This document shows, piece by piece, positions 53,152 to 61,315 of a stretch of DNA of 64,000 nt. The stretch comes from Rhodanobacteraceae bacterium (GTDB lineage Bacteria > Pseudomonadota > Gammaproteobacteria > Xanthomonadales > SZUA-5), in the NCBI GenBank assembly GCA_016713135.1, contig JADJPR010000020.1, positions 124,001 to 188,000 of the forward strand, written 5' to 3'. Below the pieces are notes generated by a model. The model had not been told where the DNA came from, made no database searches, and saw only the letters and a program-made list of their open reading frames with translations. The position numbers and the translations under genes are program-made. The stretch's first letter is position 1. The number at the start of each line of letters is the position of its first letter.

Positions 53152-55338
53152 ATGTTCGCGAATGGCCGTACCAGCGCTCTTGCTGCCGCCCTGTTCCTTG
53201 CACTGGCCTTGCCCGCCTGGGCAGTGGACAGCGAATTCACCTACCAGGGTCTGCTTGAGGACGGCAGCCAGCCGGCGCAGGGCAGCTACGACTTCGAGTT
53301 CGCGCTGTACGACAGCCTGATGGGCGGCGCGCAGATCGGACTGATCCAGGCTGCGCAGGATGTGCCGGTGGTGGACGGGGTGTTCGCCACGCCCCTGGAC
53401 TTTGGCCCACTGGCCTTTACCGGGCCGGATCGCTACCTGGAAGTACGCGTGCGCCCGGGCGCTTCCAGCGGCACTTACACCCTGCTCGGCCCGCGCACCA
53501 AGGTCGGCGCCACCCCCTACGCGCAGCTGGCCGATAGCGCCGCCTTCGCCGCCACCATCGCGGACAACAGTGTCGACAGCGCGAAGATCGCCGATGGCAG
53601 CGTGGGCGCTGCCGACATCGACCCGGGCTCGGTGCAACGACGCATCGCAGGTACGTGCCCTGCCGGCTCGGCCATCGCGGCGGTGGCAGCGGACGGCAGC
53701 GCCACCTGCGTCAGCGGACCGGCCGGCCCGCCAGGACCGGCGGGCGCGCCAGGCGCCACCGGTGCTGCAGGGCCGCAAGGACCGCAAGGACCGACCGGAC
53801 CGGCCGGACCGGCCGGCGCGCCCGGATCGGCCGATGCCTGGGCGCGGCTGGGCAACGCCGGCACTGATGCTGCGACCCAGTTCGTCGGCACCATCGATGC
53901 GCAGCCCCTGGTCCTGCGCACCCACAATGCCCGCAGCCTGCGCCTGGAGCCGTCGCCAGTCCTCCTGAATGGGGTGCCCAACACCGCCAACATGATCGCC
54001 GGCAGCAGCGCCAATGGCGTGACAGCGGGCGTGCGCGGGGCCACCATCGCCGGTGGCGGCGTGCTGCCCAACTCGGACCCGGACGTCAACAACGACGCCC
54101 CGAACCTGGTGACCGATCTCTACGGCACCGTTGGCGGCGGCATGAACAATCGCGCCGGCGATGGCGGGGGCACGGTTGCAGACCGTGCCTTCGCGACGGT
54201 CGCCGGGGGCCACGTGAATGTGGCGAGTGGTGCCTTCAGCGCCGTCGGCGGTGGCTTCTCGCACCTCGCCAGCGGCTCGGAATCCACCATCGCCGGCGGC
54301 ATCGACAACAGCGCCACCGCCTCACGCGCCACCGTCGGCGGCGGCGGCAGCAATGTGGTCAGTGCGACCGCCGGGGTAGTGGTCGGCGGCGACAGCAACC
54401 AGGTCCAGTTCGCCCATGGCTTCATCGGCGGCGGCCAGAACAACCTGGTGAGCACCGGTCAGTGGGCGGTCGTGGGCGGCGGCTTCGGCAACCAGGCGAC
54501 CGGCTCGGGCGCGGTGATCGGCGGCGGGTCGAACAACCGCGCACCCGGCGCGGGGGCATTCGTCGGATCCGGATCCCAGAACACGTCCAGCAGCTCCGCG
54601 GCGGTGGTCGCGGGCGGGGACATCAACTCGGCAACTGCCTATGCCGCCGTGGTCGGCGGCGGTGCATTCAACTGCGCCGGAGGAGTGGCCTCCTGGGCCG
54701 GCGGAACCCAGGCGAAGGTCCGCCCGGGCACCAATTCCGGCGCTCCCGGACTCGCCTGCAATGGCGTCCCGGTCGCCGCGAACGCCGAGGGCGACAACGG
54801 CACCTTCGTCTGGGCCGACAACCAGTACCAGGACCTGGTCTCGACCGGCCCGAACCAGTTTCTGGTGCGCGCCGGGGGCGGCATCTGGCTTGGCCAGTCG
54901 GGCGTCCCCGCGATACCCGCCGGCCGCTTCATCGCCACCTCGACCGGCGCCTACCTGTCTACCGGCGGAACCTGGACCAACGCATCCAGTCGCCAACTGA
55001 AGCGCGCCTTCGAGGCCGTGGACAGCAGCGCCATCCTGGCTGGCGTGCTCGCCTTGCCGCTCTCGCGCTGGGAGTACACCGCATCGCCCGCCGAGGGCCG
55101 CCACCTGGGCCCGATCGCCGAGGACTTCCATGCGGCTTTCGGCCTGGGCGGCAGCGAGCGCGCGATCAGCACGGTGGATGCCGACGGCGTGGCGCTCGCC
55201 GCGATCCAGGGCCTCAACACCAAGCTGGAACAGCGCAGCGGCACCCAGGACGAGCGCCTGGCCACGCTGGAGCACGAGAACCGCGAGCTGCGCGAGCGCC
55301 TGTCGCGGTTGGAGCGCGCGCTGTTGCATGACCGGTAG
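53152..55338 (+). CDS. Secreted fibre-like protein with collagen-like and YadA-head-like repeats and S74 chaperone end
   Basis: This is a 728-residue protein with a signal peptide (LAAALFLALALPAWA). A globular N-terminal part is followed by a short collagen-like run (GPPGPAGAPGATGAAGPQGP, ~185-220). Many GGGxxNxAxG-type units similar to YadA head repeats occupy about 280-520. The C-terminal peptidase S74 (endosialidase chaperone) domain begins at SSRQLKRAFE and ends in a Glu/Arg-rich coiled coil. S74 domains usually fold trimers and then cut themselves off. There is no beta-barrel anchor, so it is not a classical autotransporter. Confidence 0.83.
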   Translation: MFANGRTSALAAALFLALALPAWAVDSEFTYQGLLEDGSQPAQGSYDFEFALYDSLMGGAQIGLIQAAQDVPVVDGVFATPLDFGPLAFTGPDRYLEVRVRPGASSGTYTLLGPRTKVGATPYAQLADSAAFAATIADNSVDSAKIADGSVGAADIDPGSVQRRIAGTCPAGSAIAAVAADGSATCVSGPAGPPGPAGAPGATGAAGPQGPQGPTGPAGPAGAPGSADAWARLGNAGTDAATQFVGTIDAQPLVLRTHNARSLRLEPSPVLLNGVPNTANMIAGSSANGVTAGVRGATIAGGGVLPNSDPDVNNDAPNLVTDLYGTVGGGMNNRAGDGGGTVADRAFATVAGGHVNVASGAFSAVGGGFSHLASGSESTIAGGIDNSATASRATVGGGGSNVVSATAGVVVGGDSNQVQFAHGFIGGGQNNLVSTGQWAVVGGGFGNQATGSGAVIGGGSNNRAPGAGAFVGSGSQNTSSSSAAVVAGGDINSATAYAAVVGGGAFNCAGGVASWAGGTQAKVRPGTNSGAPGLACNGVPVAANAEGDNGTFVWADNQYQDLVSTGPNQFLVRAGGGIWLGQSGVPAIPAGRFIATSTGAYLSTGGTWTNASSRQLKRAFEAVDSSAILAGVLALPLSRWEYTASPAEGRHLGPIAEDFHAAFGLGGSERAISTVDADGVALAAIQGLNTKLEQRSGTQDERLATLEHENRELRERLSRLERALLHDR

Positions 55339-55436
55339 ACGGCGCGCGCTGGTCGCGGGCACTCGGGGCACCGCGGGGTGCAGGCGCTGCGCTTGCGGCG
55401 TTAGCATAGTGGCCTGTCCGCCTCCGGAGCTGGCCG

Positions 55437-55928
55437 ATGCGCGCGCTGCGGCGACTCCTGTTTGCCCTGATCTGTGTGCCGGGTCTGCTGGCGCTGGACG
55501 GATGCTCGGCGCCTGATCCAGCGCGGGAAGACCCGGTGCTGTTGCAGCTGGAGCGGGTGGCGCGCCACCTCACCGGGCCGCGCCATCTGCGCGCCTCGGC
55601 CTTTCCCGCGCTGCGCACCAGCGACCGTCCGAGCGAGTTGGTCTCCTTCCTGTTCTCCGATATCGGCGTGGCCGAATGGCCGCCCGCCGACGACAGCAGC
55701 GAGATGTCCCGCGAGCAGATGAATGCGACCAACACCCCGATGTTCCCCGCCGGCGGCGCGTTGGTATTCGAGCAACCCGACCCGCGCATGGGGCGCCAAC
55801 TGGTGCTGAGCGCCGATGACCGGAGCGGCGAGATCGTTGCCACCGCCTACCTCGACCCTGGGCGCCCGCCGGTCTACACCCAGCGCTGGCCGATGCCGGA
55901 GTTCCGCGAGCCACCGGGCGGGCGCTGA
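55437..55928 (+). CDS. Hypothetical lipoprotein
   Basis: This is a 163-residue protein with a lipoprotein signal (LLFALICVPGLLALDGC), with Cys at about residue 23. The mature part is mostly polar, without recognisable domains. It lies 98 bases after the S74 gene and before a DUF2200 gene. I do not recognise the family. Confidence 0.7.
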   Translation: MRALRRLLFALICVPGLLALDGCSAPDPAREDPVLLQLERVARHLTGPRHLRASAFPALRTSDRPSELVSFLFSDIGVAEWPPADDSSEMSREQMNATNTPMFPAGGALVFEQPDPRMGRQLVLSADDRSGEIVATAYLDPGRPPVYTQRWPMPEFREPPGGR

Positions 55929-56028
55929 TTCACCTGTTGCGTCCTTCGTCTCGAAAATTGTTCCCGAAAGCGCCGGCGTCCCCGCCCGCCTGAGGCAGAC
56001 TCCACCAGCGCCCACTGCGAGCCCGCCC

Positions 56029-56382
56029 TTGTCGCCATCGCACCGCATCTACGCCATGCGCTTCGCCAGCGTCTATCCGCTGTACGTGCAGAAGGCGGTG
56101 AAAAAGGGCCGTACCCAGGCTGAGGTGGACCAGGTGATCTGCTGGCTCACCGGCTACAGCGCCGAGGCTTTGCGCGAGCAGATCGACGCGGGCAAGGACT
56201 TCCGCACCTTCTTCGCGCAGGCGCCAGCGATGAATCCGAACGCGTCCCTGATCCAGGGCGTGGTCTGCGGCGTGCGCGTCGAGGCTATCGCGGACCCGTT
56301 GATGCAGCAGATCCGCTGGCTGGACAAGCTGGTGGACGAATTGGCCAAGGGCCGCGCGATGGAGAAGATCCTGCGGGCCTGA
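56029..56382 (+). CDS. DUF2200 family protein
   Basis: This is a 117-residue cytoplasmic protein of unknown function. It matches DUF2200 well: HRIYAMRFASVYPLYVQKA, WLTGYSAEALREQI, MNPNASLIQGVVCGVRVE and LDKLVDELAKGRAMEKIL. A TTG at 56029 gives the family N-terminus (SPSHRIYAM); Met at 56056 would remove it. It does not look related to the neighbouring secreted proteins. Confidence 0.82.
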   Translation: MSPSHRIYAMRFASVYPLYVQKAVKKGRTQAEVDQVICWLTGYSAEALREQIDAGKDFRTFFAQAPAMNPNASLIQGVVCGVRVEAIADPLMQQIRWLDKLVDELAKGRAMEKILRA

Positions 56383-56444
56383 GCCTTGGCGGAGGTTCGC
56401 GCCAGACCGGGTATTGCCGGGGACCATCCATCCCGGAGCCGCCC

Positions 56445-58340
56445 ATGCGTCGCCTTGCCACCCTCCTGCTGCTCGCACCGGCCGCTGCGGCGGCTGACAC
56501 CTTCCGCTACGACGGATGGCTGACCGACGGCGCACAAGCCGCGCAAGGTCGCTACGACCTGCAGCTGCGCGTGTTCCCGGCCGAGAAAGCCGGCGCGGCG
56601 CTGGCGCAGGCGCTCGAGTTTCCCGCCGTCGAGGTGCGCGAGGGCCGCTTTGAGGTTGCGTTCGAGTTGCCGGACGGCAGCCCGCCGGAGGCCTGGGTGG
56701 AACTGTCGGTGCGCGGCCCGGGCAGCACCGGATTCAGCCGCATCGCGCAACGCACCAAGGCGGTGGCGGCACCCACCATCGGCCAGTGCTGGTCCGCCAC
56801 CGGCGACACCCTGACCAACCCGAACTTCAACTTCCTCGGCACCATCGACCTGCAGCCGCTGGTGCTGCGCGCTGCCAATGCCCGCAGCCTGCGCCTGGAC
56901 CCGGCCAACATCTTCACCGGCGGCCTGCCGATCACCCACAACGTGCTCGGCGGATCGCACGCCAACAGCATCGTCGCCGGCCGGCGCGGCGTCACCATCA
57001 GCGGCGGCGGCACGCCCATGGGCGACCCGGACCCCAATGTACCCGGCGAGGGCCCGCAGGTGGCTTCGGGGAGCTACGCCACGATCGGCGGCGGCGCCGG
57101 CAACGCCGCCGGGGGTGAGTTCGCGCACTTCGCCACGGTCGGCGGCGGTTCCACCAACCAGGCCAGCGGCTTTGCCGCGACGATCGGGGGTGGATTCGGC
57201 AATCTCGCCAGCGGCAATGCCGCCACCATCGCCGGCGGCAATGGCAACACCGCCGAGGGCAACCAGGCGACGGTGGCGGGCGGCGTCAGCAACATCGCCA
57301 GTGGCTTCCAGCCGGTCGTCGGCGGCGGCACCAACAACATCGCCAGCGGTTCGGCTGCGACGGTCCCCGGCGGGGTCGGCAACTGCGCCGGTGGCGCGTT
57401 CAGCTTCGCCGCCGGAGCCGGCGCGATCGTGCGCGCGGGCTCGGGCTCCGGCGCGAGTTGTGGGGCGATCCCGGCGGTGGGCACCTTCGGCGACAGCGGC
57501 ACCTTCCTGTGGGCTGACCGCGGCACCGCTGGCGGCATCGAGACCATTGTTTCGGCCGGCAGCAACCAGTTCCTCGCGCGCAGCCGTGGCGGCGTGGTGT
57601 TTCAGGATGTCATCGCCGGGGAAACCGACACCCGCCGCCCGCGCGGCTATTTCAACGCGGTCGCCGGGGACTCGGGCATCGCCCAGCCGGCGTCGCCGTC
57701 GGCCAATACCGTGGCCAGCTTCGAGAGCGATACCGATGCCTTCATCCGCGTGCTGACCCCGGATGCCGAGGAGCGCGGCATCGCTTTCGGCGAACCGGGC
57801 GGCGGGCTGTCGGACGGCGCCATCGTCTACTCGCCGGCCAACACCCTGCAGTTCCGCACCAACGGCAATGTCACGCGCATGACCCTGGGCGCGGACGGCA
57901 CGCTGACCCTGAACACCCTGGGCGCCGCCGGGTCCACGGCGGTCTGCCGCAACGCTTCCAGCCAGTTGTCCACCTGCTCGTCCAGCGCTCGCTACAAACG
58001 CGACATCCAGGACCTGCCGCTGGGCCTGGATGCCGTGCTGCGCCTGCGCCCGGTCAGCTATGTGTGGAAGGAAGGCGGGATGGCCGATGTGGGTTTTGTC
58101 GCCGAAGAGGTGGCGCGCATCGACGAACGCCTGGTGACACGCAACGCGCAGGGACAAGTCGAGGGCGTCAAGTACGAACGCCTGAGCGCATTGCTCGCGG
58201 GCGCGGCGCAGCAACTCGCCGCGCAGGCCTCGCTGCAGCAGCAGGCCATCGAACGACTGGAGGGCGACTCGCACGCGCTGCGCGAGGAACTGCGTGCGTT
58301 GCGTGCCGACCTGGAGGCACTGCGCCATGGCCGCCACTGA
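56445..58340 (+). CDS. Second secreted fibre-like protein with YadA-head-like repeats and S74 chaperone end
   Basis: This is a 631-residue paralogue of the protein encoded at 53152-55338. A signal peptide (LATLLLLAPAAAAA) and a similar N-terminal part (YDGWLTDGAQAAQGRYDLQL) are present. GGGxxNxASG head-like repeats occur at about 195-315, and there is no collagen-like part. The S74 domain starts SSARYKRDIQDLPLGLDAVL with the conserved Ser and Lys, and a coiled coil ends the protein. Its end overlaps the start of the small GFE-tailed gene. Confidence 0.83.
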   Translation: MRRLATLLLLAPAAAAADTFRYDGWLTDGAQAAQGRYDLQLRVFPAEKAGAALAQALEFPAVEVREGRFEVAFELPDGSPPEAWVELSVRGPGSTGFSRIAQRTKAVAAPTIGQCWSATGDTLTNPNFNFLGTIDLQPLVLRAANARSLRLDPANIFTGGLPITHNVLGGSHANSIVAGRRGVTISGGGTPMGDPDPNVPGEGPQVASGSYATIGGGAGNAAGGEFAHFATVGGGSTNQASGFAATIGGGFGNLASGNAATIAGGNGNTAEGNQATVAGGVSNIASGFQPVVGGGTNNIASGSAATVPGGVGNCAGGAFSFAAGAGAIVRAGSGSGASCGAIPAVGTFGDSGTFLWADRGTAGGIETIVSAGSNQFLARSRGGVVFQDVIAGETDTRRPRGYFNAVAGDSGIAQPASPSANTVASFESDTDAFIRVLTPDAEERGIAFGEPGGGLSDGAIVYSPANTLQFRTNGNVTRMTLGADGTLTLNTLGAAGSTAVCRNASSQLSTCSSSARYKRDIQDLPLGLDAVLRLRPVSYVWKEGGMADVGFVAEEVARIDERLVTRNAQGQVEGVKYERLSALLAGAAQQLAAQASLQQQAIERLEGDSHALREELRALRADLEALRHGRH

Positions 58341-58635
58341 GCGCATGTTGGCGGCGCTACGGGCACGAGCGCCCTGGATGCGGGCGCTGGCGATCATCGC
58401 CTGCATCGCGGGCGCACCCGCGGCCGATGCTGACGAGGTCGGCCGCTATCGCCTGGACGCTGAGATCCGCCCCCAGGCCACAAGCGAAGACGGGCGCTAC
58501 GGCCTTGTCGCCACGCTCGCGCGCGCCTCGCAGTCGGTCTCGACCGACGGGCGCTACGCGCTGAAGCAAGGCCGCGCAGATGTCGGCTGCGAGCCCTTCG
58601 ATCCGGTCTTTGCGGATGGTTTCGAAGGCAGCTGA
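58327..58635 (+). CDS. Small secreted protein ending in FADGFEGS
   Basis: This is a 102-residue protein with an N-terminal signal (MRALAIIACIAGAPAADA; the start may be at 58327 or further in). The mature part has two DGRYxL units (DGRYGLVATLA and DGRYALKQG) and ends PVFADGFEGS. It starts within the last codons of the S74 fibre gene, mirroring the other S74/small-protein pair. Function unknown. Confidence 0.7.
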   Translation: MAATERMLAALRARAPWMRALAIIACIAGAPAADADEVGRYRLDAEIRPQATSEDGRYGLVATLARASQSVSTDGRYALKQGRADVGCEPFDPVFADGFEGS

Positions 58636-58742
58636 CGCGCGACTGCAGATACCGGCGCGGCGGCCGGAAGGGCCACCACGCGGCCCGCCGCGGGCCGCCC
58701 CTGCGTGGCATATTGCTCCGCAGTCCCATCGGGTACGCGCCC

Positions 58743-60317
58743 ATGCTCAAGCTGTTCCAGCGCCTGTCGGCGGCGCCGACCAACCCCAAGCCCACCCAGG
58801 CGCCCAAGCGCTTCGACGTGGCGGACCTCTACCGCGGGCCGGCGGATGTGGTGGCGGGCGGCGAGGCCGCCGCGGCGCTGCCGCTGGACGAGAAACTGCG
58901 CCAGGCCTACTTCTGGATCGTCAACACCGCGATCATTTCGCCGCACTACGACATCGAGTACCTGGACGGCCCGCCGCAGGAGTTCCTGCTGGGGGACCGC
59001 AAGGCGCGCCTGACACTGCCCAGCGCGCAGAGCTATTCCAGTTTCGTGCTGCTGCCGCTGCTGACCTTCGCCACCCAGCGCAAATGCCTGTTCATCGGCG
59101 GCCCCGGGCGCGGCAAGACCGCCAGCGCGGTGCTGATGGGCGTGATCGCCGGCTACCCCGTGCGCGAGGTGCGCCGCGGCATGCAGCGCGGGCAGCCGCA
59201 GATGACCGTGTCGGACCTGCTCGGCCAGCCGCTGCCATCGGATTTGATCAACGCCGACAGCGTGGCCAAGGTGCGCGTGGCCTGGCGCTCCTGGCTGTCG
59301 ATGCGGGTCAAGATCATCGACGAATACAACCGCATCCCGACGCGCACCCAGTCGGCGCTGCTGACGCTGATGGGCGACAACTACGCCGAGCAGTTCGACC
59401 AGATCTACGAATGCCCGCCGGCGGCCTGGTACCTGACCGCCAACGACGACCAGGGCGGCGGCACCTACCAGGTGATCGAGGCCTTGCGCGACCGCATCGA
59501 CGTCATCGTCCAGGCGCTCGCCTTCAATCCCCGCTTCCTCGGCGAGCTCTTGACGCGCATCGAGGAAGACGCGCGCCCGGAGGAATTCGTCCCGCGCGAG
59601 ATCATCTTCAGCGAGGAGGAGATGCGGCGCATGGCGAAGGAGGTGCGCGGCGTGCCGATGCCCGCACCGGTACGCCGGCGCCTGGAGTTCTTCGCCAGCC
59701 AGTTCGAATACATGGACGTGGCCGGCGAGCAGTTCGAGTACAAGAGCAAGGACACCGCGCGGCTGGCCGGCACCGACTGGACCTGGCTGACCGCGCAGGA
59801 CGATGGTCGCGACCGATTGAAGGACCTCGGCTGCCACACCAGGAACGGCCTGTCGGTGCGCAACCTGATGACCCTGATCAGTTACGCCAAGGCGCTGGCC
59901 TGGTTCCGCGGCTCGGCCGAGGTGTCGCTGGAGGATTTGCGCCAGGTGCTGCCCTTCGTGCTCAACGACAAGCTCAAGCCGGACCTGGACTCGCCCTTCT
60001 TCCAGGCGCCGGCGCACACCGGCTTCCGCAGCGACCGCATCGGCTGGCTGCGCCATCTGTTCGACACCAGCTGCAAGGAGTACGACCGGCTGGAACTGGA
60101 CAGCAAGGACGTCACCGCGGAACTTGCCGCGGAGCTGCAGAGCGGTCTGGACGGGGTGGAGGAAGCGGAGGTGCGCAAGCGGCTGGCGCGCATCGAGCGG
60201 CAGATCGCGCACATCGGCAAGGGCGGCAAGATTTACGGGCCGCTGCATGACGATCTGCTGCTGCTGAAATCCTTGCACCAGCGCTACACCAACTACCTGC
60301 GCTGGCTGACGCAATGA
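58743..60317 (+). CDS. MoxR-type AAA+ ATPase
   Basis: This is a 524-residue cytoplasmic ATPase. Walker A is GGPGRGKTA at 119-127 and Walker B is VKIIDEYNR at about 189-197. It is longer than usual MoxR proteins because of ~90 extra residues at the front and a C-terminal helical extension with alternating charged residues. MoxR proteins act as chaperones for vWA-domain partners. The stop overlaps the start of the next gene (ATGATG), and a vWA protein is the third gene of the set, as expected. Confidence 0.88.
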   Translation: MLKLFQRLSAAPTNPKPTQAPKRFDVADLYRGPADVVAGGEAAAALPLDEKLRQAYFWIVNTAIISPHYDIEYLDGPPQEFLLGDRKARLTLPSAQSYSSFVLLPLLTFATQRKCLFIGGPGRGKTASAVLMGVIAGYPVREVRRGMQRGQPQMTVSDLLGQPLPSDLINADSVAKVRVAWRSWLSMRVKIIDEYNRIPTRTQSALLTLMGDNYAEQFDQIYECPPAAWYLTANDDQGGGTYQVIEALRDRIDVIVQALAFNPRFLGELLTRIEEDARPEEFVPREIIFSEEEMRRMAKEVRGVPMPAPVRRRLEFFASQFEYMDVAGEQFEYKSKDTARLAGTDWTWLTAQDDGRDRLKDLGCHTRNGLSVRNLMTLISYAKALAWFRGSAEVSLEDLRQVLPFVLNDKLKPDLDSPFFQAPAHTGFRSDRIGWLRHLFDTSCKEYDRLELDSKDVTAELAAELQSGLDGVEEAEVRKRLARIERQIAHIGKGGKIYGPLHDDLLLLKSLHQRYTNYLRWLTQ

Positions 60318-61315
60318 TGGCCGTCGGCAGCGCACTCGGCGAGGTCCTGCGCGGCGGTCGCGCCGAGTTCAACCGGCGCTTCGTGCTGGCGCAGCAGCGC
60401 TGGCCGGGGCTGGACCCGGCCGCGTTTTCCGAGCTGCTCGCCGGGCCGGTCGACCAGATCTGCGCGGCCGTGGCGAAGGCGCAGCCCTCGGCGCTGCCGG
60501 CCACGGTGGACGCGCTCTACGACGCCACGCTGTCGCTGCTCGGGCAGCGCTGGATCGGACCCGGCGGACGCGCCAGCGCCATCGTGCACGCGTGGAGCGT
60601 GCTGGCGCGCCAGGCGCCGGCGCTGCTGGCGCTGCAGCCGGCGGCGCTGCTGACCGCGGTGGCCAATGCCCTCGTCCATTGGAGCGCGCACGGTGGCGGC
60701 GGAGATTGGCTGGCCACCCTGGCCGCGCTGGCACCGCGCGCGCGCTCGCCCGAGGAACTGCTGCGCGCCGGCCAGGTGGCCGCCTGGCGCCACGGCCTGG
60801 CGCACTACCGCGACAGCGCGCTGGAACGCGCGCGAAAGCTGGAGCGCGAGCTGCTGGCGATCGCCTTCGGCGTGCCCATCGGCGACTGGCAGGACGCGAT
60901 GCTCGACCAGTTGCGCGCGGACCGCTGGTATCGCCCGGACCAGCCGCCGGTGCGCGGTGCGCGCGTGGTGGCGAAAGTCGGCGCCTTCGTCGGCTTCGGC
61001 GGACGCTTCGCCGAACCGCCGCTGGCGGCGCTCGATGGCGGCGAGGTGATCCTGCACGCGGGCGGCCAACGCTTCGCGCTGTATGCCGATGCCTATGGCC
61101 ACAGCCTGCAGCCGCATGGCGAGGGCGCGTTGCCGGCGGCGACCACTTTGCCGCCCGGCTGGCGTATCGAGGGCGTGCAACTGACCGGCCCCGGCCTGCG
61201 CCAGTCCTTCGCCGACCAGGGGGCGATCACCAGCACCGTGGCCACTCGCGACCTGCTGTTGCTCACCCACGCCTGGTCGCACGCCGCCACCCTGCTGGCG
61301 CTGCCCGCGCCGTGA
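60314..61315 (+). CDS. Unknown protein linking MoxR ATPase and vWA protein
   Basis: This is a 333-residue protein without a signal peptide or recognisable domain. It is rich in Ala, Leu and Arg, probably helical in the first two thirds (ALLALQPAALLTAVANALVHW), with a beta-like end. The start overlaps the MoxR stop, and its stop overlaps the GTG start of the vWA gene, so it is an integral part of the operon. It may be an adaptor or a specific target of the system. Confidence 0.75.
   Translation: MMAVGSALGEVLRGGRAEFNRRFVLAQQRWPGLDPAAFSELLAGPVDQICAAVAKAQPSALPATVDALYDATLSLLGQRWIGPGGRASAIVHAWSVLARQAPALLALQPAALLTAVANALVHWSAHGGGGDWLATLAALAPRARSPEELLRAGQVAAWRHGLAHYRDSALERARKLERELLAIAFGVPIGDWQDAMLDQLRADRWYRPDQPPVRGARVVAKVGAFVGFGGRFAEPPLAALDGGEVILHAGGQRFALYADAYGHSLQPHGEGALPAATTLPPGWRIEGVQLTGPGLRQSFADQGAITSTVATRDLLLLTHAWSHAATLLALPAP

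Noticed and set aside
56154..58406. 750-codon open frame on the minus strand
   Set aside because: It is antisense to the S74 fibre gene; its repeats are the mirror of the head repeats.
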